Shown: positions 6,249 to 11,872 of the stretch, one piece after another
Layout: each line of letters opens with the position of its first letter
Position numbering within the stretch: the stretch's first letter is position 1
Assembly: GCA_029777935.1 (NCBI GenBank)
Contig: JAKORH010000328.1
Coordinates: 1 to 11,872, forward strand
Reading direction: 5' to 3'
DNA: 11,872 nucleotides
DNA from: Pseudomonadota bacterium
GTDB taxonomy: Bacteria > Pseudomonadota > Gammaproteobacteria > Burkholderiales > Burkholderiaceae
Made by a program: the position numbers and the translations under genes
The notes under the pieces: model-generated
Told to the model about the DNA's origin: nothing
Database searches by the model: none
The model's input: only the letters and a program-made list of their open reading frames with translations

Positions 6249-7801
6249 CGACGGTCTTCGTTCCGCGCGACTCGACCGCGCTCGCCGTCGGCGCCGACGA
6301 AGTCACCGAGGCAATCGCCACGGCCGCGCGCCGGCGCGGCATCGAAATCTCGATCGTGCGCAGTGGTTCGCGCGGCATGTTCTGGCTCGAACCGCTGGTC
6401 GAAGTTGCCACGCCGCAGCGCATCGGCTACGGCCCGGTCGCGCCGGCCGACGTCGAGCGGCTGTTCGACGCCGATTTCCTGCATGGCGGCGCGCATCCGC
6501 TCGCGCTCGGCCGCGTCGACGAACTGCCGTGGCTGAAGGCGCAGCAGCGGCTGACTTTCTCGCGCATCGGCCTCACCGACCCGCTGTCGCTCGACGACTA
6601 CGCGGCACTCGGCGGGCTGGCCGGGCTCACGCGCGCGCGCACGCTGACGCGCGAGCAGATCGTGCAGGAAGTGACCGACTCCGGCCTGCGCGGCCGCGGC
6701 GGCGCGGCGTTTCCGACCGGCATCAAGTGGCGCACCGCGTTACAGGCGAAAGCGGCGGAAGGCGCGCCGAAGTACATCGTCTGCAACGCCGACGAAGGCG
6801 ACTCGGGCAGCTTCGCCGACCGGCTGCTGATGGAAAGCGATCCGTTCGCGCTGATCGAGGGCATGGCGATCGCCGCGCTCGCGGTCGGTGCTGCGCAGGG
6901 CTACATCTACGTGCGCAGCGAGTATCCGCACGCGGTCGCGACGCTGAACGCCGCGATCACGCGTGCGCGCGACGCCGGCGTGCTCGACGGCTTCGACGTC
7001 GAAGTGCGCAAGGGCGCGGGCTCGTATGTGTGCGGCGAAGAGATGGCGATGCTGGAGAGCCTCGAAGGCCGCCGCGGAGTCGTTCGCGCCAAGCCGCCGC
7101 TGCCGGCGATCGCAGGGCTGTTCGGCAGGCCGACCGTGATCAACAACGTGGTCACGCTGGCCACCGTGCCGATCATCCTGGCGCGCGGCGCGGCGTTTTA
7201 TCGCGACTACGGCGTCGGCCGCTCGCGCGGCACGCTGGCGGTGCAACTCGCCGGCAACGTCAAGCGCGGCGGGCTGATCGAAACCGCGTTCGGCATCACG
7301 CTGCGCGAACTGCTGATGACGTGGGGCGACCGCACCGCGTCGGGCCGGCCGATCCGCGCGGTGCAGGTGGGCGGCCCGCTCGGCGCGTACATTCCCGAGG
7401 CGCAGTGGGACGAGCCGCTCGACTACGAACGCTATGCGGCGCTCGGCGCGGTGGTCGGCCACGGCAGCGTGGTCGTGCACGACGACACCGCGGACATGGC
7501 GAAACTGGCGCGCTTCGCGATGCAGTTCTGCGCGTTCGAGTCGTGCGGCAAGTGCACTCCGTGCCGGATCGGCTCGGTGCGCGGAGTCGAGCTGATCGAC
7601 GACATCATCCATGGCCGCGAGCGCGCGGCGAAGATCGCGCTGCTGCGCGAACTGTGCGACACGATGGTCGACGGGTCGTTGTGCGCGATGGGCGGCATGA
7701 CCCCCTATCCCGTACTTTCGGCGCTGAACCATTATCCTCGGGACTTCGGTGCGGGAGATGCCGATGCAGGCCACCGAAACGATGCACGCCACCGACCTTA
7801 A
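6245..7801 (+). CDS. fdsB: NAD-dependent formate dehydrogenase beta subunit (NuoF-like, FMN and [4Fe-4S])
   Basis: The NADH/NAD+-reacting flavoprotein subunit, 518 residues, usual for FdsB. The first ~100 residues form the thioredoxin-like domain typical of FdsB and contain no cysteine, so that domain carries no cluster. A NuoF-like part follows: the FMN loop GLRGRGGAAFPTG at 147-159, NADEGDSGSF at 181-190, the dinucleotide-binding GAGSYVCGEE at 257-266, and the [4Fe-4S] ligands Cys434, Cys437 and Cys440 in SCGKCTPC plus Cys480. Electrons from formate arrive from FdsA, pass through this cluster to FMN and reduce NAD+. The start ATG 6245 overlaps the fdsG stop by 4 bp; a longer frame back to 5663 runs through fdsG and is not real. 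The C-terminal tail (after about residue 503) is encoded inside the overlap with fdsA. Confidence 0.95.
   Translation: MTTVFVPRDSTALAVGADEVTEAIATAARRRGIEISIVRSGSRGMFWLEPLVEVATPQRIGYGPVAPADVERLFDADFLHGGAHPLALGRVDELPWLKAQQRLTFSRIGLTDPLSLDDYAALGGLAGLTRARTLTREQIVQEVTDSGLRGRGGAAFPTGIKWRTALQAKAAEGAPKYIVCNADEGDSGSFADRLLMESDPFALIEGMAIAALAVGAAQGYIYVRSEYPHAVATLNAAITRARDAGVLDGFDVEVRKGAGSYVCGEEMAMLESLEGRRGVVRAKPPLPAIAGLFGRPTVINNVVTLATVPIILARGAAFYRDYGVGRSRGTLAVQLAGNVKRGGLIETAFGITLRELLMTWGDRTASGRPIRAVQVGGPLGAYIPEAQWDEPLDYERYAALGAVVGHGSVVVHDDTADMAKLARFAMQFCAFESCGKCTPCRIGSVRGVELIDDIIHGRERAAKIALLRELCDTMVDGSLCAMGGMTPYPVLSALNHYPRDFGAGDADAGHRNDARHRP
7753..7757 (+). promoter_or_regulatory. ribosome-binding site of fdsA inside fdsB
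   Basis: GGGAG lies 6 nt before the ATG at 7764 and directly abuts the ATG at 7758, which is too close to be used. This favours 7764 over the GTG at 7749 and the ATG at 7758 as the fdsA start. Confidence 0.65.
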
Positions 7802-10649
7802 GCGCACGCGCGACGACATCGACTACGGCACGCCGGCGCGTGTGGGTGCGCCCGTCACGCTCGACATCGACGGTCGCGCGGTCACGGTGCCGGCGGGCAC
7901 GTCGGTGCTGCGCGCCGCGTTCGAGGCCGGTATCGAGATCCCGATGCTCTGCGCGACCGACAGCCTCGAGGCATGGGGTTCGTGCCGGCTGTGCCTGGTC
8001 GAGATCGAGGGCCGCAAGGGCACGCCGGCCTCCTGCACCACGCCGGCCGAAGCCGGCATGCGCGTGCACACGCAAAGCGATCGACTCTCCCGGCTGCGGC
8101 GCGGCGTGATGGAGCTGTACCTGTCCGATCACCCGCGCGACGGCAAGGGCCGCCCGCTCGACCGCGACACGCAATTCGGCCGGGTAGCGAACGCGCTCGG
8201 TGTGCGCGACGTGCGGTATGGCGAAGGCGCGAATCACTGCGCCGAGCCGGTCGACGCGTCGAACCCGTACTTCGCGTTCGATCCCGCGCTGTGCATCGTC
8301 TGCAACCGCTGCGTACGCGCGTGCGAGGAGACGCAGGGCACGTTCGCGCTGGCCATCGACGGCCGCGGCTTCGAGTCGCGCGTCAGCGCCGGCGGGCTGC
8401 CGTTCATGCAGTCGGAGTGCGTGTCGTGCGGCGCGTGCGTCGCCGCGTGCCCCACCGGCTCGCTGCGCGAGAAGTCGCTCGCGCTCGGCGCGCCGGACCG
8501 CTCGGCGATCACGACCTGCGCCTATTGCGGTGTCGGCTGTAGCTTCAGGGTCGAGCTGAAGGGCGACGCGGTCGTGCGCATGGTCCCGTACAAGCACGGT
8601 GCCGCCAACGAGGGCCACGCCTGTGTCAAGGGCCGCTTCGCCTGGGGCTATGCGAAGCATTCCGACCGCGTAACGAAGCCGATGATCCGCGAGCGGATCA
8701 CCGACCCGTGGCGCGAGGTGAGCTGGATCGAGGCAATCGGCCACGCCGCGCGCCGCCTGCGCGAGATCCAGGCGAAGTACGGCCGCGATTCGATCGGCGG
8801 CATCACGTCGAGCCGCTGCACCAACGAGGAGACGTACCTGGTGCAGAAACTGGTGCGCGCCGCGTTCGGCAACAACAACGTCGACACCTGCGCGCGCGTG
8901 TGCCACTCGCCGACCGGCTACGGTCTGAAGCAGACGCTGGGCGAATCGGCCGGCACGCAGACCTTCAAGTCGGTCGAGAAAGCGGACGTGATCGTGGTGA
9001 TCGGCGCCAACCCGACCGACGCCCACCCGGTGTTCGCTTCGCGCCTGAAGCGGCGGCTGCGGCAGGGCGCGAAGCTGATCGTGATCGATCCCCGGCGGAT
9101 CGAACTGGTCGCGAGTCCGCACGTGAAGGCAGACTATCACCTGCAGCTCAAACCCGGCACCAACGTCGCGGTGCTCGACGCGCTGGCGCACGTGATCGTC
9201 ACCGAGGGGCTGGTGAACGAGGCGTTCGTCTCAACGCGCTGCGAGGCCAGGGCGTTCGCGCAGTGGCGCGACTTCATCGCGCGGCCGGAGAACTCGCCCG
9301 AGGCGATGGCGCAGCACACCGGCGTGCCGGCGGAGCTCGTGCGCGGCGCGGCGCGCCTGTACGCGACCGGCGGCAATGCCGCGATCTACTACGGGCTGGG
9401 CGTCAGCGAGCACGCGCAGGGCTCGACCGCCGTGATGGCGATCGCGAACCTCGCGATGGCCACCGGCAACCTCGGCCGCGACGGCGTGGGCGTCAATCCG
9501 CTGCGCGGGCAGAACAACGTGCAGGGCTCGTGCGACATGGGCTCGTTCCCGCACGAGCTGCCGGGCTACCGGCACGTGTCGGACGCCGCGGTGCGCGGCG
9601 CGTTCGAGGCGGCATGGGCTGTCGCGATCCAGCCCGAGCCCGGGCTGCGCATTCCCAACATGTTCGACGCTGCGTTGAACGGCAGCTTCAAGGGCCTGTA
9701 CTGCCAGGGCGAGGACCTCGTGCAGTCGGACCCGGACACGCAGCACATCGCCGCGGCGCTGTCGGCGCTCGAATGCCTGGTCGTGCAGGACATCTTCCTG
9801 AACGAGACCGCCAAGTACGCGCACGTGTTCCTGCCGGGCTCCTCTTTCCTCGAGAAGGACGGTACCTTCACCAACGCCGAACGGCGCATTTCGCGCGTGC
9901 GCAAGGTGATCGAGCCGCTGGCGGGATTCGCGGACTGGGAAGTGACGCTGAAGCTGGCCGGTGCGCTCGGCTATCCGATGCACTACGCGCATCCGGCCGA
10001 GATCATGGCCGAGATCGCATCGCTGACGCCGACCTTCGCCGGCGTGACGTACGACAAGCTCGACGCCCTCGGCAGCATCCAGTGGCCGTGCAACGACAAC
10101 GCGCCCGAGGGCACGCCGGTCATGCACGTCGACGAATTCGTGCGCGGCAAGGGCCGCTTCATCATCACGAAGTACGTGCCGTCGGACGAGAAGGTCACGC
10201 GCCGCTACCCCTTGCTGCTGACCACCGGCCGTGTGCTGACGCAGTACAACGTCGGCGCGCAGACGCGCCGCACGGAGAACGTGCAATGGCACGACGAGGA
10301 TCGGCTCGAGATCCATCCGCACGATGCCTCGGAGCGCGGCATCCGCGACAGCGACTGGGTCGGCATCGAGAGCCGCGCTGGCCAGACCGTGCTGCGCGCC
10401 ACCGTGACCGAGCGCTTGGCACCCGGCGTCGTCTACACGACCTTCCACTTCCCCGAAAGCGGCGCCAACGTGATCACCACCGACAGCTCCGACTGGGCGA
10501 CCCACTGCCCCGAGTACAAGGTCACCGCGGTGCAGGTGGTGCGCGTGACGCAGCCGTCGCTGATTTCCGGCTGGCAGCTCCGTTACCGGCGTTTCGACTC
10601 GGAGCAGCAGCAGTTGTACCGCGAGCGCGATCGTGCCGCCGCAGACTGA
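7764..10649 (+). CDS. fdsA: NAD-dependent formate dehydrogenase alpha (catalytic, bis-MGD) subunit
   Basis: The catalytic subunit, 961 residues, oxidises formate to CO2 at a bis-molybdopterin guanine dinucleotide metal site; family members can also run in reverse. In order: a [2Fe-2S] ferredoxin domain (Cys63, Cys74, Cys77, Cys91); the NuoG-like region with His123; two [4Fe-4S] motifs (Cys177/180/183/187 and Cys219/222/225/229); the FdhF-type cluster (Cys252/255/259/287) with Lys289; the metal-ligand Cys380 followed by His381 in ARVCHSPTGYG, so Cys rather than selenocysteine; and the C-terminal cofactor-binding domain (about 815-935). Unusually, the three cysteines that normally join His123 in a His/Cys3 [4Fe-4S] site are Gly127, Arg130 and Thr136 at unchanged spacing. 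The start at 7764 rests on GGGAG 6 nt upstream; the gene overlaps fdsB by 38 bp and fdhD by 17 bp. Mo versus W cannot be decided. Confidence 0.96.
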   Translation: MQATETMHATDLKRTRDDIDYGTPARVGAPVTLDIDGRAVTVPAGTSVLRAAFEAGIEIPMLCATDSLEAWGSCRLCLVEIEGRKGTPASCTTPAEAGMRVHTQSDRLSRLRRGVMELYLSDHPRDGKGRPLDRDTQFGRVANALGVRDVRYGEGANHCAEPVDASNPYFAFDPALCIVCNRCVRACEETQGTFALAIDGRGFESRVSAGGLPFMQSECVSCGACVAACPTGSLREKSLALGAPDRSAITTCAYCGVGCSFRVELKGDAVVRMVPYKHGAANEGHACVKGRFAWGYAKHSDRVTKPMIRERITDPWREVSWIEAIGHAARRLREIQAKYGRDSIGGITSSRCTNEETYLVQKLVRAAFGNNNVDTCARVCHSPTGYGLKQTLGESAGTQTFKSVEKADVIVVIGANPTDAHPVFASRLKRRLRQGAKLIVIDPRRIELVASPHVKADYHLQLKPGTNVAVLDALAHVIVTEGLVNEAFVSTRCEARAFAQWRDFIARPENSPEAMAQHTGVPAELVRGAARLYATGGNAAIYYGLGVSEHAQGSTAVMAIANLAMATGNLGRDGVGVNPLRGQNNVQGSCDMGSFPHELPGYRHVSDAAVRGAFEAAWAVAIQPEPGLRIPNMFDAALNGSFKGLYCQGEDLVQSDPDTQHIAAALSALECLVVQDIFLNETAKYAHVFLPGSSFLEKDGTFTNAERRISRVRKVIEPLAGFADWEVTLKLAGALGYPMHYAHPAEIMAEIASLTPTFAGVTYDKLDALGSIQWPCNDNAPEGTPVMHVDEFVRGKGRFIITKYVPSDEKVTRRYPLLLTTGRVLTQYNVGAQTRRTENVQWHDEDRLEIHPHDASERGIRDSDWVGIESRAGQTVLRATVTERLAPGVVYTTFHFPESGANVITTDSSDWATHCPEYKVTAVQVVRVTQPSLISGWQLRYRRFDSEQQQLYRERDRAAAD

Positions 10650-11472
10650 ACGCCGCGCGCCGGTCGCGCCGCCCGGAGATGAGCGGGTCGCCGAGCGGCT
10701 CAGCGTGCTGCGCCGGGGCGACGGCGCCGTGCGCACGCCGCTCGAGGTCGCGCGCGAGGTGCCGGTCGCGTTCGAATACAACGGCATCTCGCACGCGGTG
10801 ATGCTCGCCACGCCCGCGGATCTCGAGGACTTCGCGCTCGGCTTCACGGTGAGCGAAGGCATCGCGAGCCGCGCCGAGTTCTACGGCGTCGAGGCGCACG
10901 CCGCCGACAACGGCATCACGCTGGCGATCGAGATCGCGGCCGCCGCGTTCATGCGCCTGAAGTCGCGCCGGCGCACGCTCGCCGGGCGTACCGGCTGCGG
11001 CATCTGCGGCACCGAAAGCCTCGATCAGGTGCTGCGGCCGCTGCCCGACCTGTCATCGATCGGCGTGCGAATCAGCGCCGCCGCGCTGGCGCGGACCTAT
11101 GCCACGTTGCACGAACACCAGCCGCTGCAGCACGCGACCGGCGCCGCGCACGCGGCGGTCTGGTGCGATGCCGACGGTGCGATCCGGCTCGCGCGCGAGG
11201 ACGTGGGCCGCCACAATGCGCTCGACAAGCTGATCGGCGCGCTGATCGATGCGCGCATCGACACCGCGCGCGGTTACGCGCTGGTCACCAGCCGCGCCAG
11301 CGTCGAGATGGTGCAGAAGGCAGCTTCCGTGGGAATCGCCGTGCTCGCGGCGGTTTCCGCGCCGACCGCGCTCGGCGTGCGCATCGCCGCCGGGTGCGGG
11401 CAGACGCTGATCGGCTTCGCCCGCGGCGCGGAGTTCTGCGTCTACAGCCATCCCGAACGCGTCCGCGACTGA
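10633..11472 (+). CDS. fdhD: formate dehydrogenase accessory sulfurtransferase FdhD (FdsC)
   Basis: FdhD/FdsC binds bis-MGD and transfers sulfur to it before insertion into the formate dehydrogenase; without it the enzyme is inactive. The 279-residue product has the family's PLEVAREVPVAFEYNG start region, DLEDFALGFTVSEGI at about 63-77, the redox-active GCGICGTES with Cys122 and Cys125, HATGAAHAA near 167-175, the conserved EDVGRHNALDK at 189-199, and the SRASVEMVQKAA segment. The start is GTG 10633, which overlaps the end of fdsA by 17 bp. The nearby ATG at 10679 is out of frame, and no in-frame ATG occurs before the conserved region. Placement between fdsA and fdsD is the usual fds operon order, so it presumably serves this enzyme. 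Confidence 0.93.
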   Translation: MPPQTERRAPVAPPGDERVAERLSVLRRGDGAVRTPLEVAREVPVAFEYNGISHAVMLATPADLEDFALGFTVSEGIASRAEFYGVEAHAADNGITLAIEIAAAAFMRLKSRRRTLAGRTGCGICGTESLDQVLRPLPDLSSIGVRISAAALARTYATLHEHQPLQHATGAAHAAVWCDADGAIRLAREDVGRHNALDKLIGALIDARIDTARGYALVTSRASVEMVQKAASVGIAVLAAVSAPTALGVRIAAGCGQTLIGFARGAEFCVYSHPERVRD

Positions 11473-11475
11473 GCC

Positions 11476-11700
11476 ATGGATCTGGCCAACCTGATCCGCA
11501 TGGCGAACCGGATCGGCGATTTCTTCGAGGCCATGCCGGACCCCGACGAAGCGCGCGCCGGCATCGCGCAGCACCTGCAGCGCTTCTGGGAGCCGCGCAT
11601 GCGGCGCGAGCTGGTCGCGCACGTGGATGCGGGAGGAGCTTCCGAATTGAAACCCATCGTCGCTGAGGCTATCCGCAGGCATCGCGCGATGCTCGTGTAG
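11476..11700 (+). CDS. fdsD: NAD-dependent formate dehydrogenase delta subunit
   Basis: A 74-residue protein starting 3 bp after the fdhD stop. It matches FdsD: MDLANLIRMANRIGDFFEAMPDPDEA, then GIAQHLQRFWEPRMRRELVAH, and a short C-terminal helix. FdsD carries no cofactor motif and no cysteine; in characterised fds systems it is needed for active enzyme and is associated with the complex or its maturation. It is the last gene of the operon, followed by a palindromic repeat. Confidence 0.93.
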   Translation: MDLANLIRMANRIGDFFEAMPDPDEARAGIAQHLQRFWEPRMRRELVAHVDAGGASELKPIVAEAIRRHRAMLV

Positions 11701-11702
11701 CT

Positions 11703-11772
11703 GTCGCCCCGGCGGAGGCCGCGGCGCAATTTGGACGTCACACGATTAGGCCCCGGCCTGCGCCGGGGCGAC
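11703..11772. repeat. paired GC-rich REP-like palindromes, possible terminator, between fdsD and fhs
   Basis: Arms 11703-11725 and 11750-11772 are inverted copies with 21 of 23 positions matching, around a 24-nt AT-richer spacer. Each arm is itself a small hairpin; the second has a perfect 8-bp stem (GCCCCGGC/GCCGGGGC) with a 4-nt loop. The layout, two facing mini-palindromes, is the same as at 3691-3759, but the sequence differs. It begins 3 bp after the fdsD stop and could end or attenuate fds transcription, although no T-run follows. Confidence 0.8.
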
Positions 11773-11790
11773 GACAAGAATAGACCGACA

Positions 11791-11872
11791 ATGCAGACCA
11801 ACATCGAAATCGCGTCGGCCGCGAAGCTGCGGCCGATCGTGCAGCTCGCGCTTGACCGCCTCGGCATCCCCG
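11791..11872 (+). CDS. fhs: formate-tetrahydrofolate ligase, N-terminal fragment (right edge)
   Basis: Twenty-seven codons are visible before the window ends: MQTNIEIASAAKLRPIVQLA, then LDRLGIP. The start of formate-tetrahydrofolate ligase (formyl-THF synthetase) is characteristically M-x-[TS]-[DN]-IEIA-x-x-AKLRPI, and the fit is close. The enzyme would use ATP to couple formate to tetrahydrofolate, giving 10-formyl-THF. Neighbouring fdsGBA makes the assignment more plausible, but only the N-terminus supports it. No clear Shine-Dalgarno is visible, and the REP-like element ends 18 bp upstream. Confidence 0.75.
   Translation, partial: MQTNIEIASAAKLRPIVQLALDRLGIP

Noticed and set aside
5701..6423. 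Upstream extension of panE to 548 residues
   Set aside because: The extension is low-complexity Arg/Ala/Ser sequence antisense to fdsG, and a strong AAGGAGG site fixes the start at 5700.
8139..8175. Compensated frameshift as the cause of the missing FdsA cysteines
   Set aside because: The other two frames over this stretch show no C-x2-C-x5-C pattern, and the in-frame segment has the normal length with conserved flanks.
7605..9191. 528-residue minus-strand open frame opposite fdsA, and a similar 543-residue one at 9231-10862
   Set aside because: Both are shadows of fdsA in GC-rich DNA; no family motifs, whereas the plus strand carries every catalytic and cluster motif of FdsA.
8708..10801. 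697-residue plus-strand open frame in another frame of fdsA/fdhD
   Set aside because: Arg/Ala-rich shadow with no motifs, out of frame with the clearly coding fdsA.

Overview
The window is GC-rich (roughly 65-70% by eye) chromosomal DNA with densely packed, often overlapping genes. The fdsGBA-fdhD-fdsD gene order, the paired WS/DGAT acyltransferases and the dispersed palindromic repeats suggest an environmental betaproteobacterium, probably Burkholderiales or a relative. That placement is inference from gene content only. No tRNA, rRNA, CRISPR array or transposase gene was found.

Layout. (1) Positions 1-3720 hold a neutral-lipid block: a 5'-truncated WS/DGAT-type acyltransferase (+), a convergent alpha/beta hydrolase (-) and a second, complete WS/DGAT (+) that diverges from the hydrolase. 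(2) Positions 3663-4136 are a repeat-rich stretch with no convincing gene. It contains a heptamer tandem repeat, a pair of dRS3/REP-like palindromes, an orphan half copy, and two ~135-bp tandem units. Each unit carries a CACAGAG-type hairpin and a copy of the start of the next gene. (3) Positions 4110-5700 hold a DUF1028 (Ntn-hydrolase-like) gene convergent with a ketopantoate reductase gene (panE). (4) Positions 5766-11700 hold a complete operon for a soluble NAD+-dependent molybdenum (or tungsten) formate dehydrogenase, in the order fdsG, fdsB, fdsA, fdhD (fdsC), fdsD. The genes overlap or nearly touch. (5) After a palindromic repeat at 11703-11772, the first 27 codons of a gene that looks like formate-tetrahydrofolate ligase (fhs) run off the right edge.

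How the genes work together. FdsA oxidises formate at a bis-MGD cofactor, FdsA and FdsB carry electrons through Fe-S clusters to FMN and NAD+, FdsG is the NuoE-like subunit, and FdhD and FdsD are needed for cofactor sulfuration and assembly. The adjacent fhs would offer the other fate of formate, ATP-dependent loading onto tetrahydrofolate, so this end looks like a formate branch point (energy or CO2 versus C1 assimilation). The left block fits storage-lipid synthesis (wax ester or triacylglycerol) with an adjoining esterase/lipase-like protein.

The most notable observations are: (a) FdsA keeps the histidine but lacks all three cysteines of the NuoG-N5-like His/Cys3 [4Fe-4S] site, at unchanged length and with no frameshift; (b) the 5' end of the DUF1028 gene is repeated twice upstream, each copy attached to a long hairpin; (c) a palindromic repeat has supplied the last codons and the stop of the second WS/DGAT gene.
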